Shown: positions 30,033-40,219 of the stretch, piece by piece | How the letters are laid out: each line of letters opens with the position of its first letter | Position numbering within the stretch: position 1 is the stretch's first letter | Origin: Dyella sp. M7H15-1 | GTDB taxonomy: Bacteria > Pseudomonadota > Gammaproteobacteria > Xanthomonadales > Rhodanobacteraceae | Direction: 5' to 3' | DNA length: 64,000 nucleotides | Assembly (NCBI RefSeq): GCF_004114615.1 | Contig: NZ_CP035300.1 | Location: 1,240,001 to 1,304,000, forward strand | Notes under the pieces: generated by a model | What the model was told of the DNA's origin: nothing | Databases searched by the model: none | What the model saw: the letters and a program-made list of their open reading frames with translations, nothing else | Made by a program: the position numbers and the translations under genes

Positions 30033-32485
30033 TCTACTTCTGCGCGCAAAAGAATCGCCGCGATCTGGTACTGGCCAGCAACTCGCTCAACGGCATCGAT
30101 TATCTGGAGGTGCCAGGCATGTGCGGCTGCGGCACCCAGTTGGCGGTGACGTTTCTCAAGGATGCGCGCGCACTGGCGCTTGCCCCAGCCAATATCGTCA
30201 TCACCGGCGACACGCCTTTGCAGGTCACCGCGATCACGCCGGCCAGCGATGAAGATCCGCGGGTCATCACGGTGCAGTTGAACGAAACCGGTGATTTCTC
30301 GCGCTATACGTTTTCGCTGGTGGCAGCGCCCGATGTCGTCGATCCGCCGGAAGGACTCGACCCGCAACTGTCCACGCTGAGCTTTTCCTTCAAGGCGGGT
30401 TGCCCCACGCCGGTCGATTGTCTGCCAGCCGAGAGTTGTCCGCCGCCTGCGCAGACACCGCCCGACATCAATTATCTCGCCAAGGACTACGGCGGCTTCC
30501 TGCAGGTGATGCAAGACCGCATGTCGGTGCTGGTGCCGGGTTGGACGGAAACGCATGCGGCGGACATGGGCGTGGCAATGATGGAAGCGCTCGCCTACGC
30601 CGCCGATCACCTGAGCTACCAGCAGGACGCTGTCAGCACCGAAGCCTATTTGAATACCGCGCGCAGCCGCATTTCGTTGCGCCGTCATGCGCGGCTGGTC
30701 GATGACATGATCGGCGAAGGCTGCAATGCGCGCGTGTGGATGTATCTTGAAACACTGGCCGACGGCGTGGTCATTCCCCAGGGCACCGAATTCTACGTGC
30801 GCACACCAGGTCTGCCTGCGGTCATCGATCCGAGCAATCTGCAACAGGTGCAGTTGCTTCAAGGCAGCACGCAACCCATCTTCGCCAGCCTGCAGGCAAC
30901 ACAACTATTTCTGGAGCAGAACCAGATCGACTTTTATACCTGGGGCGACGCCGATTGCTGTCTTCCGGCCGGCGCTACGCAGGCGACCCTGGTTGGCCAT
31001 CTGAATTCACTCGCACCCGACTCGATGCTGATCTTCCAAGAGGCGCTTGGTCCACTTACCGGCAGCCCCGACGATGCCGATCCTACCCATCGCTGGGCGG
31101 TGCGCCTGACGAGTGTTACCACGACGAATTACCAAGGGCTGCCGCTCTGCGATCCGCTCAACGGCCAACCGATCACCCGCATTGCCTGGTCAAGCGACGA
31201 TGCCTTGCCGTTCCCGTTATGCCTGTCATCCACGACCTCGGCAACGGCCGGCGGGCAACCGCTGTACAACGCGAGTGTTGCACTGGGCAATATCGTGCCC
31301 GCCGATCACGGCATCTGGATTGAAAACGAATCCCTCGGCAACGTGCCCGCCGCGCCACCGGCTCCGGATGCCGACACCCGTTGCCCATGCGGCGCCACAT
31401 CCAGCAGCACACCCGCACCTATCGCGCCGCTGCCGCGCTTTTATCCTGAGCTATCGCAGGCGCCGCTCACTTTCACCATCGCCTACGATGCGACCGCGCC
31501 CGCTACGGCATTTCCGATCGGTGAAGCCAGCGGCGCACTCGCGCAAATCCATCTGTTGAGCGACGACGGCCAATCCTGGCAACCGGTGGAAGATCTGTTG
31601 GCCAGCGGCCCGGAAGATGCGTTGTTCATTCCGGAAATCGAATACACCGGCGCCGTGTTCCTGCGCTTCGGCGACGATCAATACGGACAGGCTCCCGCCA
31701 GCGGCCTGAGTTTCACCGCCCATTACCGCATCGGCAACGGCAGCGTCGGCAATGTGGGGCACGACGCCATCGCCCATGTGATTTTTGCGCCTCATACCTT
31801 GCGCAGCGTGCGCAATCCGCTGGCGGCGGCAGGCGGCACCGATGCGGAGAGCATGGAGCACATTTGCCAATACGCCCCGTATGCCTTCCAAACCCAGGAA
31901 CGCTGCGTCACCGAAGCGGACTACGGCAGCATGGCGGCACAGATCAGTGGCGTCGAACAAGCGCGCGGCACCCTCCGCTGGACCGGTAGCTGGTATACCG
32001 CCTTCGTCTCGGTGGAGCCGGTCACCCGCCTGACCACGCCACTGATCCGCGGCACCACACAACGCTTGAACCTGCTGCGCATGATGGGCACCGACCTGGC
32101 GGTGGAAGGCGCGGTGATGGTTGGCCTGCAGATCACCCTGCAAATCTGCGTGGATCCGGCGTACTTCCAGGGCGATGTGTATGCCGCGCTGATGCGCGTG
32201 TTCATCACCGGCAATCAATGCAACGGGCAGACGGGCCTGCTCAATGCCAGCCAATTCACCTTCGGCGAAATGGTGTACGCCAGTCCGTTGATTGCCGCGG
32301 CGCAAGCCGTGGATGGCGTGCTCTCCGCATCCCTGACCACGTTTACCCGCATGGACAACCCTTGGGTCAACGGCGTTGCGCAAGGTTATCTCGGCCTGGG
32401 ACCGCTGGAGATTGCCTGCTGCGATAACGATCCGGATCACCTCGACCACGGCTTGTTCACCTTGCAAATGGACGGCGGCAAATGA
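30029..32485 (+). CDS. Baseplate J-like wedge protein 1 (Afp11-like)
   Basis: An 818-residue baseplate protein. The start at 30029 (MIYFCAQKNRRDLVLASN) forms ATGA with the gp25 stop; the open frame upstream overlaps gp25 and is ignored. It shows PPDINYLAKDYGGFLQVMQDRMSVLVPGWTE and a large central beta region. The C-terminal J-like core is CQYAPYAFQTQERCVTEADYGSMAAQISGVEQARG, with the ending NPWVNGVAQGYLGLGPLEIACCDNDPDHLDHG. It contains a Cys/Pro-rich segment near 130-145. It probably builds the wedge with the next gene product. Confidence 0.88.
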   Translation: MIYFCAQKNRRDLVLASNSLNGIDYLEVPGMCGCGTQLAVTFLKDARALALAPANIVITGDTPLQVTAITPASDEDPRVITVQLNETGDFSRYTFSLVAAPDVVDPPEGLDPQLSTLSFSFKAGCPTPVDCLPAESCPPPAQTPPDINYLAKDYGGFLQVMQDRMSVLVPGWTETHAADMGVAMMEALAYAADHLSYQQDAVSTEAYLNTARSRISLRRHARLVDDMIGEGCNARVWMYLETLADGVVIPQGTEFYVRTPGLPAVIDPSNLQQVQLLQGSTQPIFASLQATQLFLEQNQIDFYTWGDADCCLPAGATQATLVGHLNSLAPDSMLIFQEALGPLTGSPDDADPTHRWAVRLTSVTTTNYQGLPLCDPLNGQPITRIAWSSDDALPFPLCLSSTTSATAGGQPLYNASVALGNIVPADHGIWIENESLGNVPAAPPAPDADTRCPCGATSSSTPAPIAPLPRFYPELSQAPLTFTIAYDATAPATAFPIGEASGALAQIHLLSDDGQSWQPVEDLLASGPEDALFIPEIEYTGAVFLRFGDDQYGQAPASGLSFTAHYRIGNGSVGNVGHDAIAHVIFAPHTLRSVRNPLAAAGGTDAESMEHICQYAPYAFQTQERCVTEADYGSMAAQISGVEQARGTLRWTGSWYTAFVSVEPVTRLTTPLIRGTTQRLNLLRMMGTDLAVEGAVMVGLQITLQICVDPAYFQGDVYAALMRVFITGNQCNGQTGLLNASQFTFGEMVYASPLIAAAQAVDGVLSASLTTFTRMDNPWVNGVAQGYLGLGPLEIACCDNDPDHLDHGLFTLQMDGGK

Positions 32486-35355
32486 ACGACTGCCAGACCA
32501 CCATCGAACAGCTCTGCGGCTGCTGCACCGGCATCACGTTGGAAACGCCGGAAGCGATCAGCAATCCGCCAGCCTTGCCGGCCATCGCCTATCGCGTCGG
32601 CCGCTACGCCACGTTCAATGCCAGCATGCTCGCCGAATTGTCGGAATCGGCGTTTACGCCACTGCAACTGCTTAGCACGCGCGATAGCACCGACTTCTCC
32701 ATCGCCTTGATCGACAGTTGGTCCGTGGTGCTGGACATCCTCACGTTTTACCAGGAGCGCTTCGCCAACGAAGCCTTCCTGCGCACGGCCGTCGATCAAC
32801 GCTCGGTGTATGAACTGTCGGCACTGATCGGTTATGTACCTTCGCCGGGTGTGGCGGCCTCGGCCATCCTCTCCTTTACGCTGCTGAACGCACCGGGTGC
32901 GCCCGACCATGTGCCGATCCCGCAAGGCTCACGCGTGCAGAGCGTGCCTGGCCCTGGCCAGACGGCGCAGGTGTTCGAAACCTCGGCCGCCATCACCGCA
33001 CTGATCGACTACAACGCCCTGCCCGCACAAGCCACCGTACCGTGGCAGTTGTATGGCAGCGATACCAGCACGTGGATCCAGGGCACGTCCAACAACATCA
33101 GCGTCGGCGACGTGCTGTTGTTTGTCAGCGCCAGCCACGGCGTTCCCAGCAATACCGGTCCTGGCGATGTGCACTACGTGGTGGAAGTGAATGTCGATTC
33201 GAATGCGAAGATGATGCAGATCGTCTGGGACAGCGAACTAGTCAGCAGCTTCACCGCCGGCATGACCGCGCAACAGGTCTGCATTTACGTATTTGGCAAG
33301 AAAGTCGCGCTGTATGGTGCGCAGGCACCGAATGCGGCCAGCCTGCCGGTATCGACCACGCAGTACATCACGGGATACAACGGTTCCGGCGCCGATTGGG
33401 ATTTCGACCAGTACGTCATCGGTTCGCAGATGATCAACCTGGATGCTTCGTATCCAGGGCTCAATCCTTCGACTGATGTACCGCAGTGGATCGTGCTGAC
33501 TTATACGCAAAATGGATACGCGATGACGTCGTTCTTTCCGATCACGGTAGCGGCGGAATCCAATCCCAATATGTACACGCTGACCACCAAGACCACCCAG
33601 CTCACCCTCGCCATGGGCGAAAACCTGGGCGACACCATCGGTACGCAGATCGACAACATCTTGTCGACCTACGTCAGTGCCACCCGCAACGTCACTGCCT
33701 ATATACAGAGTACGCAGCTAACGCCGGCCAACCTGCCCTTGGCACAGTGGAACGACAACCCCGCTTATGCGATTCCCGCCGGCATGCAGGCGCCGGTGGC
33801 CGGCAGCAGTTTGACCACACCCGGCGCCGCGCCCATCGCAGCGGGACAGCCGGGCCTGCTGATAGCTGTCGCGGGGGCCAGCATTACGGTCAACGGCGGA
33901 CAACAGATCGCGGTGGGCCAGCCGATTGGCGTTTCCGGACTGCGTGCGCGTCTGCAAGTGCTGCCCTCGGCGGGAGCCACTTTCACGCCCGCGCAATCCA
34001 CCGCTTCGCTCACCGTGGCGGACAATCAGATCTTCCTGGTGAATGTGTATCCGCCCACCGTTCCCACCGGCGGCGGCACACCGAATTGGAGCGTGCAAAC
34101 CTTGAGCGGCATTCAGGGTACGCTGCAAGTCGCCAACAGCTACGTGCAACTGCTGCCCGCATCAAGCAGCGACCCATCGGCAGGCGAAGCGGCCATGGTC
34201 AACGCCGTCACGGTGGACGGTGATCTCACCACCCTGGGCTTGCTGTCGCCGCTGAATGGTCTTTACGACGCCACCACCGTCAACGTGAACGCAAACGCGG
34301 TGATGGCGACCAACGGCCAGACCGTGCAGGAAATCCTCGGCTCCGGCAACGCAGCCAACAGCGCTTTGCAGTTCACGCTCAAGCAACCGCCGCTGACCTA
34401 CGTCACCGCACCCACCGGCAATGGCACGCAATCGACGCTGCAAGTGTGGGTGAACAATCTGCAATGGCAGGAAGTGCCCAATCTGTTGTCGTCAGGTCCG
34501 GCCGATCGCGTCTACACCACCTCGATCAATGCCAGCGGCGCGACCGTGGTGCGATTCGGCAACGGTACCGAGGGCGCGTGCCCGCCAACCGGGCAGAACA
34601 ATATCCGCGCCGTGTATCGCTCGGGCATCGGTAGTGGCGGCATGGTCGCAGCCGGCCAGCTTTCGCAACCGCTGGATCGTCCGCAAGGGCTGATGTCGGT
34701 CACCAATCCCAGCCCCGCTTCAGGTGCGGCTGATCCAGCAACCGCCCCTGAAGCACGCGCCAGCGCGCCGCTGCCAACCTTGACCATCGGCCGCATTGTG
34801 TCGCTGGAGGATTACCAGAACTTCGCACTCAATTTCGCCGGCATTGCCAAGGCCGTGGCGGCCTGGGCGTATTACAACGGCCGTTGCAGCATCTTCCTCA
34901 CGGTGGTCGGCGCCAATGGCGCAACGTTCGCAGCGGACGATCCCGTCATCATCAGCCTGACTAAAGCGCTGCGCACGTATGGAAATCCCTATGTACCGCT
35001 GAACGTGGTGTCGTACGTGCCGATCCATTTCCAGATCGTCGCGAATATCGATATCGACGAGACCGACTACGATCCGAACCAGGTCATGGCGCAGGTGTGG
35101 CAAAACCTCGGCAACGCTTTTGCCTTTGATCAACTCGAATTAGCGCAAAACGTCGCCGCCAGCACGATTGTCCAGATCATTCAACAAACACCCGGCGTGA
35201 TCGCCTTGCAATTGCAAGGCTTGTTCCCCAGCGGCAGCCCCAGCACGACGGTACCCGCACAACTTTGCGCCGCCGGCGCCATGCCGCCGCAGGGCGCGCA
35301 GATGCTGCTGCTTGATCCTGCTTCGCAAGGCAATCTCGGAATCTGGTCGCCATGA
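32482..35355 (+). CDS. Baseplate J-like wedge protein 2 (Afp12-like)
   Basis: A 957-residue protein. The N-terminal region (DFSIALIDSWSVVLDILTFYQERFANEAFLRTA) and the C-terminal segment (TIGRIVSLEDYQNFALNFAGIAKAVAAW, then YVPIHFQIVANIDIDETDYD) match large eCIS/T4 gp6-like wedge proteins. Between them lies a long Thr/Gly-rich beta region. It overlaps both neighbours by ATGA. Two consecutive J-like proteins are the normal wedge heterodimer in eCIS. Confidence 0.86.
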   Translation: MNDCQTTIEQLCGCCTGITLETPEAISNPPALPAIAYRVGRYATFNASMLAELSESAFTPLQLLSTRDSTDFSIALIDSWSVVLDILTFYQERFANEAFLRTAVDQRSVYELSALIGYVPSPGVAASAILSFTLLNAPGAPDHVPIPQGSRVQSVPGPGQTAQVFETSAAITALIDYNALPAQATVPWQLYGSDTSTWIQGTSNNISVGDVLLFVSASHGVPSNTGPGDVHYVVEVNVDSNAKMMQIVWDSELVSSFTAGMTAQQVCIYVFGKKVALYGAQAPNAASLPVSTTQYITGYNGSGADWDFDQYVIGSQMINLDASYPGLNPSTDVPQWIVLTYTQNGYAMTSFFPITVAAESNPNMYTLTTKTTQLTLAMGENLGDTIGTQIDNILSTYVSATRNVTAYIQSTQLTPANLPLAQWNDNPAYAIPAGMQAPVAGSSLTTPGAAPIAAGQPGLLIAVAGASITVNGGQQIAVGQPIGVSGLRARLQVLPSAGATFTPAQSTASLTVADNQIFLVNVYPPTVPTGGGTPNWSVQTLSGIQGTLQVANSYVQLLPASSSDPSAGEAAMVNAVTVDGDLTTLGLLSPLNGLYDATTVNVNANAVMATNGQTVQEILGSGNAANSALQFTLKQPPLTYVTAPTGNGTQSTLQVWVNNLQWQEVPNLLSSGPADRVYTTSINASGATVVRFGNGTEGACPPTGQNNIRAVYRSGIGSGGMVAAGQLSQPLDRPQGLMSVTNPSPASGAADPATAPEARASAPLPTLTIGRIVSLEDYQNFALNFAGIAKAVAAWAYYNGRCSIFLTVVGANGATFAADDPVIISLTKALRTYGNPYVPLNVVSYVPIHFQIVANIDIDETDYDPNQVMAQVWQNLGNAFAFDQLELAQNVAASTIVQIIQQTPGVIALQLQGLFPSGSPSTTVPAQLCAAGAMPPQGAQMLLLDPASQGNLGIWSP

Positions 35356-37643
35356 GCCTCGACGCTGCCCAGCTGTTCGCCTTGATGCCCGCGGTGTATC
35401 GCGACCGTGATGCCGCCAACGGCGGCCCGCTGCAGGCGCTGTTCGCGGTGCTGGCCTCGCAGTCTGCGATCGTTGAACACAATATCCAGCAGCTTTACGA
35501 CGATCAATTCATCGAAACCTGTGCGCCATGGGTGATTCCGTATATCGGCGACCTGATCGGCTACAACTCGATCTACCAGACCCGCGCCAGCGTCGACAGC
35601 CGTGCCGAAGTCGCCAATACCATCGGCTATCGCCGCCGCAAAGGCACCCAGATCGCGCTGCAGCAAGTGGCCATGGATGTATCTGGCCGTGCGGCGGTGA
35701 TCGTGGAGGCATTCAAGCGGCTGATCGTCAACGAGAGCATGCGCCATCCACGACCGCATCACGACGCCACGCTCAATCTCCGCCACGGGCTCGCGCTGTC
35801 GTATCTGGATACGGCGTTCGACACCAGCTCCCGTACCATCGACGTGCGGCGCATCGCGCCGAGAATCCGCACCGTCGCCGATCCCGATCCGGTCTCGCTG
35901 GATATCGATCTGCATGGCCCGGGCCGCTTCAACATTCCCGATATAGCCGTCTATCTGTGGCGCTGGAAAAACTGGCTGATCACGCGGGCGGCTGCCTACG
36001 TCGTCGATGCGCGGCGTTTCCACTTCCATGCGTTGGGCGTGGACACGCCCCTGTTCTCGCAACCGCCGGTGATGACGGCGCCATTCAGCCGCTTGAACAC
36101 GCGCGTGGATGTGCCGCAGCCGATCGGCCGCGAAGAATTCGCGCGCCGCATGAGCGCCTTCTATGGCCCCAGCCTGATGCTGTATGCCGATGGCGTGCCG
36201 GTGGATATCGGCATGATCCGCTGCGCCAATCTTGCCGATCGCCCGGGCGGCGCATGGTGCACCGTCGCTGCGGGAAAGATCGCGATCGATCCGGAATTGG
36301 GCCGCATTCAATACGCTGCGGATCTGCAACCGCCGCAATCGCTGTGCGTGAGCTACAACTACGGTTTCCCCGCTGCGATCGGCGGCGGCCCCTACGATCG
36401 CAGCAGCAGCCTCGAGCAACAGTCATCCACCCAGGCGCCGGCACAGGCCGACTTCTTCGCTCAGGTCGGCACGGTGGCCACACCCACGCTGGAAGCCGCC
36501 GTGACGCTGTGGAATCTGCAACCCGCCGGCACCACCGGCATCATCGTGCTCGCCGGCTTCGCACGCTACGCCATCGATCTGACCGGCGCCAACGCGATCC
36601 AGATGCCATCGGGCAGCGGCCTGGCTATCGTCGCCGCCGAACCGGTGCCGGCCGGCGGCCCGCGCGAAGTGATCTGGAATCAAGCCTGCGTGACCCTGGA
36701 TGGCAACCTACAAATCACCGGCACCCCCGGCGCGGGTCTGCCGGAAGGTGAAACACCGCCGCCAGGGCAACTGCTGATCAACGGCGTGTGGATAGCCGGA
36801 CAGCTACGCATCGACGGCGCAGCGGTATCGGTGCAGATCGCCGATACCACCCTGGTACCCGGCTTGGATGCGGCCAGTCCCGGGCTATCCGCGGGTGAGC
36901 CGAGCATCACGCTACGCGGTGACAGCAGCGTGTGCCTGGCGCGCTGCATCAGCGGACCGATCTACGCGGATATCGCCGGCAGCGTGCGCATCTGCGGGAG
37001 CATTGTCGATGCCACCTCGCCCTGCTGCGTGGCTTACGCAGGCGCGGATGGCTGTTCGGCGGGCGCTGACCTGCACGTCGAAGACAGCACCGTGATCGGC
37101 AAGCTGCATACCCGCACCCTGCGGTTGGCCTCCAACACGATCTTCTTTGCCCGCACCGGTTGCCACGATCCCTGGCCAGCCGCCATCTGGTGCAGCCGTC
37201 GCCAGGTCGGTTGCGTGCGTTTCTGCTATCTGCCGTTCGATTCGATCACGCCACGTCGCTACGAATGCCTGCCACCGGACGCCGACCGTGGCCGCGCCTT
37301 CGATCCGACGTTCATCACGCTGCGCTTCGGCCATCCATCGTATGCCTTGCTCAGCGGCGATGTGCCGATGGCGATATGGACCGGTGCGGACAACGGTTCC
37401 CAAATCGGCGTGTACGACCAGATTCAGGAAACGCAGGCGGTGTCCAACGTGCGGATCCGCACGCCGGAATACCTGCCGGTTTCTTTGCAAAGCGGCATTT
37501 TCCTTAACCCATCGCGCAGCTTGCTGCGGCCACGTACACCACCGCTTGCTTACGGCTACGGTGTGCGCGCGGTGAAGTCCTGCTGCGATGGCGAGGATGG
37601 CGACGACGGCGTTTGGTTCGGCATCGGTGTTGGCCTGTTGTAG
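35352..37643 (+). CDS. P2 gpI-like tail/baseplate protein with beta-rich C-terminus
   Basis: A 763-residue protein. Residues 1-130 match phage tail protein I: LFALMPAVYRDRDAANGGPLQAL and WVIPYIGDLIGYNSIY, followed by AEVANTIGYRRRKGTQIALQQVA. After about residue 330 comes a long beta-rich, partly right-handed-helix-like region with many Cys (CLARCISG, CGSIVDATSPCC). In phages gpI connects baseplate and fibres. Since no fibre gene is seen, this C-terminus could form the peripheral surface of the baseplate. Confidence 0.78.
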   Translation: MSLDAAQLFALMPAVYRDRDAANGGPLQALFAVLASQSAIVEHNIQQLYDDQFIETCAPWVIPYIGDLIGYNSIYQTRASVDSRAEVANTIGYRRRKGTQIALQQVAMDVSGRAAVIVEAFKRLIVNESMRHPRPHHDATLNLRHGLALSYLDTAFDTSSRTIDVRRIAPRIRTVADPDPVSLDIDLHGPGRFNIPDIAVYLWRWKNWLITRAAAYVVDARRFHFHALGVDTPLFSQPPVMTAPFSRLNTRVDVPQPIGREEFARRMSAFYGPSLMLYADGVPVDIGMIRCANLADRPGGAWCTVAAGKIAIDPELGRIQYAADLQPPQSLCVSYNYGFPAAIGGGPYDRSSSLEQQSSTQAPAQADFFAQVGTVATPTLEAAVTLWNLQPAGTTGIIVLAGFARYAIDLTGANAIQMPSGSGLAIVAAEPVPAGGPREVIWNQACVTLDGNLQITGTPGAGLPEGETPPPGQLLINGVWIAGQLRIDGAAVSVQIADTTLVPGLDAASPGLSAGEPSITLRGDSSVCLARCISGPIYADIAGSVRICGSIVDATSPCCVAYAGADGCSAGADLHVEDSTVIGKLHTRTLRLASNTIFFARTGCHDPWPAAIWCSRRQVGCVRFCYLPFDSITPRRYECLPPDADRGRAFDPTFITLRFGHPSYALLSGDVPMAIWTGADNGSQIGVYDQIQETQAVSNVRIRTPEYLPVSLQSGIFLNPSRSLLRPRTPPLAYGYGVRAVKSCCDGEDGDDGVWFGIGVGLL

Positions 37644-37684
37644 GCCACTTATCCACGACAACATCTGCGGACAAGGTGCGGGTT

Positions 37685-40204
37685 ATGAAAGGTGACTTCA
37701 GCCGGATCCGATTCAACCGCGGCAGGCACTACACCGCCGTACTGCAACAGCAAGGCCGGGTCGAACTCGATGCGGACGCCAACGAGCAGCGCATGATTGA
37801 CGGCTACCTGCGCCGCGCCGAAACCGTCGACGTGATCGGCGAGTACGGCACCCCCATGGACGACCCAGGCTTTGCGATCAGCGTGACCGCCCGTGGCGAA
37901 ATCCGCATCGGCAAAGGCCGCTATTACGTCGCCGGCCTGCTATGCGACAACCTCCATCACCAGCATTACGACGACCAGCCCTATCTGCTCGACGCCAGCT
38001 ACAGCAGCACGGAGTTGCTGGAAGCGCTGTCGCAAGCCGATAGCGATGCCTGTCTGTGTGTCTATCTGGAAGTATGGCAGCGACTGGTTACGGCGCTCGA
38101 TGACCCCTGTCTCGGCGAGCCCGCATTGGGTCAGGCCGATACCACCGCACGCGTACAAACCGTATGGCGGGTGGTGGCGAGTCTGGATCAGCCCACTCAA
38201 GACAACAATGCCTTCAATGAGGCAAACAACGCCCTGGCACCCGGTGGGGTACTCAAGATCGAGCATGACCTCAAGCGCATGCCGATCGACAACGGCAATG
38301 TCGGTGTCGGGATCCAACGTGGCAGCGGCGATGCAGGCAGCACCTCGTCCTCATCTTCCTGCTCATGCAAAGCGATGTACGCCAAACCGCAACGGCTCGA
38401 ACCAGGCACGATGAGCGCGCAAACCGCCCCAGCCACCGGCGATTGTGGTTGCCAGCCGATTCCCGCCGCCGGTTATGTCGGGCTGGAAAACCAGTTGTAT
38501 CGCGTGGAGATTCACCAAGCGGGAGACCCGACATCGGCCACCTTCAAATGGTCACGCGAAAACGGTTCGGTGGTGGTTGCCATCCAGTCGGTGTCTGGCA
38601 GCAGTGTGGTCGTCAACAGCCTGGGACCGGATGCGAACCTCGGTTTCCAGCAAGGCCAATGGGTGGAAATCAGCGACGACACCTATCTGTTCGGCGACAC
38701 GCCGAACCAGCCGGGACTGCTGTATCAAATCCAGCACATCGAACCGTCCACGCTCACCGTCACCATGACCACGACGGTGCAGCCGGTGAATACGTCGCGC
38801 AACGCGCGCATGCGGCGGTGGGACCAGGCCGGCCCTTCGGCCAGCGCCAGTGGCATCGCCCTTTCCAGTAACTGGATCGCCCTGGAAAACGGCATCCAAG
38901 TGTGTTTCGGCAGCGGCAACTTCACCCGTGGCGATGCCTGGACCATCCCCGCGCGCGCCGCTACCGGACAAATCGATTGGCCACCCTGCGGCGGTAACGG
39001 CAAGACCTATCAGCTGCCGCATATCGCTACGATCCATCGCGCGCCGCTGGCCTGTATTCACGCCAACACGCTGGATCAATATGCCAACACGGACAACAGC
39101 TCGCCCTTCACCATCGACGATTGCCGCCGGCAGTTCCCCAATCTGACCGATCTGACCGCCGATGCCAACGCCAAGGCGATTCACATCACCCAGATCAACT
39201 GGACCAACGACGACGCCATGACGCTGGATACGTTGATCAAGAACGGATTGGTCGTGACGTTCGACAGCGCATTGAATTGCCCGCTGACGCCCGCGAATTT
39301 CATCATCACGCTGGAAACAGCGATCATTCTGGAACGCGCCACCGATAACAACGTACATGCGTACTACGCCTTTAGCGAGCAGAACAGCAATAGTCCAACC
39401 ACCCCCTCGAAGGCGAATCTCGCGGACGCAAAATTCGACGCTGTGGAACGCCCCACGCCGACCGCATTTCGCAGCCCGGACATCATCGATTCGAAACTGA
39501 CGCAAAAGAAAGACGTGGTGTCCTGGACCCTGCCCTATAAAGACGTCAGCACATTGCAGGATCTGGATCTGATCGCCCTCAACGCCGCATTGGTGCCCGG
39601 TCTCGAATACAACTGGCCTGGGCGAGTACGCGTCAAACTTCCCGGACACAGCCTGTACGCAGCGGGGCGCGGCAATACCGGCACGCTGTATTTGGACGGA
39701 CAGGCTTTTGGCCAGACCGCGCGCACGGCGGACAACTCACGCGATCGCATCGACCTGCAATTTCCCACCGGCAACAGCGACAAGGCCAGCGATTTCGAAA
39801 GCTGGTTCTATCTGTATCCGGTGCTCGCCGTGACCGAAGTAGACCTCACCTATTCGGCCATGACGGTTCAGGACAACGGCACGCCCACAGTGATATCGAC
39901 CACACCTGCCGCGACCACCCAACCGATCGTGCAGCAGGCAACGATCTATCTGAACTATACGGCCATCGCGCCGGCCACCATCCATCTCTCGCTCAATGGC
40001 GACGCCACCGTTGCCAGCGTGCCGTCGACCGTGCAGGTGAAGGCTGGCGACGCTTCCGTCACGGTTACCGTCACTCTCAGCGGCGTACCCGCCGAAGGCG
40101 TGACCGACACGTTCGCCTTGAGTGCGGCCATCAACACCGCTCTGGGCACCGCAGCGGCGCAGACCGCGTCGTTCACGGTCACCGGCCAAATCGTCTTTAC
40201 CTAA
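37685..40204 (+). CDS. DUF6519-like eCIS structural protein with Ig-like C-terminus
   Basis: An 839-residue protein. The N-terminus MKGDFSRIRFNRGRHYTAVL followed by QQGRVELDADANEQRMIDGY is the hallmark of a large protein family found in eCIS and phage-like loci (DUF6519). Further blocks are GLENQLYRVEIHQAGDP and ATFKWSRENGSVVVA, and there is a Ser/Cys-rich segment near 220-235. The last 90 residues form an Ig-like domain. Its role is unknown; it may be a baseplate periphery or receptor-facing protein. The ATG at 37685 is chosen because homologues begin with MKGD. The 41-bp gap before it lacks any other gene. Confidence 0.75.
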   Translation: MKGDFSRIRFNRGRHYTAVLQQQGRVELDADANEQRMIDGYLRRAETVDVIGEYGTPMDDPGFAISVTARGEIRIGKGRYYVAGLLCDNLHHQHYDDQPYLLDASYSSTELLEALSQADSDACLCVYLEVWQRLVTALDDPCLGEPALGQADTTARVQTVWRVVASLDQPTQDNNAFNEANNALAPGGVLKIEHDLKRMPIDNGNVGVGIQRGSGDAGSTSSSSSCSCKAMYAKPQRLEPGTMSAQTAPATGDCGCQPIPAAGYVGLENQLYRVEIHQAGDPTSATFKWSRENGSVVVAIQSVSGSSVVVNSLGPDANLGFQQGQWVEISDDTYLFGDTPNQPGLLYQIQHIEPSTLTVTMTTTVQPVNTSRNARMRRWDQAGPSASASGIALSSNWIALENGIQVCFGSGNFTRGDAWTIPARAATGQIDWPPCGGNGKTYQLPHIATIHRAPLACIHANTLDQYANTDNSSPFTIDDCRRQFPNLTDLTADANAKAIHITQINWTNDDAMTLDTLIKNGLVVTFDSALNCPLTPANFIITLETAIILERATDNNVHAYYAFSEQNSNSPTTPSKANLADAKFDAVERPTPTAFRSPDIIDSKLTQKKDVVSWTLPYKDVSTLQDLDLIALNAALVPGLEYNWPGRVRVKLPGHSLYAAGRGNTGTLYLDGQAFGQTARTADNSRDRIDLQFPTGNSDKASDFESWFYLYPVLAVTEVDLTYSAMTVQDNGTPTVISTTPAATTQPIVQQATIYLNYTAIAPATIHLSLNGDATVASVPSTVQVKAGDASVTVTVTLSGVPAEGVTDTFALSAAINTALGTAAAQTASFTVTGQIVFT

Positions 40205-40219
40205 GGACCCTCTAATACC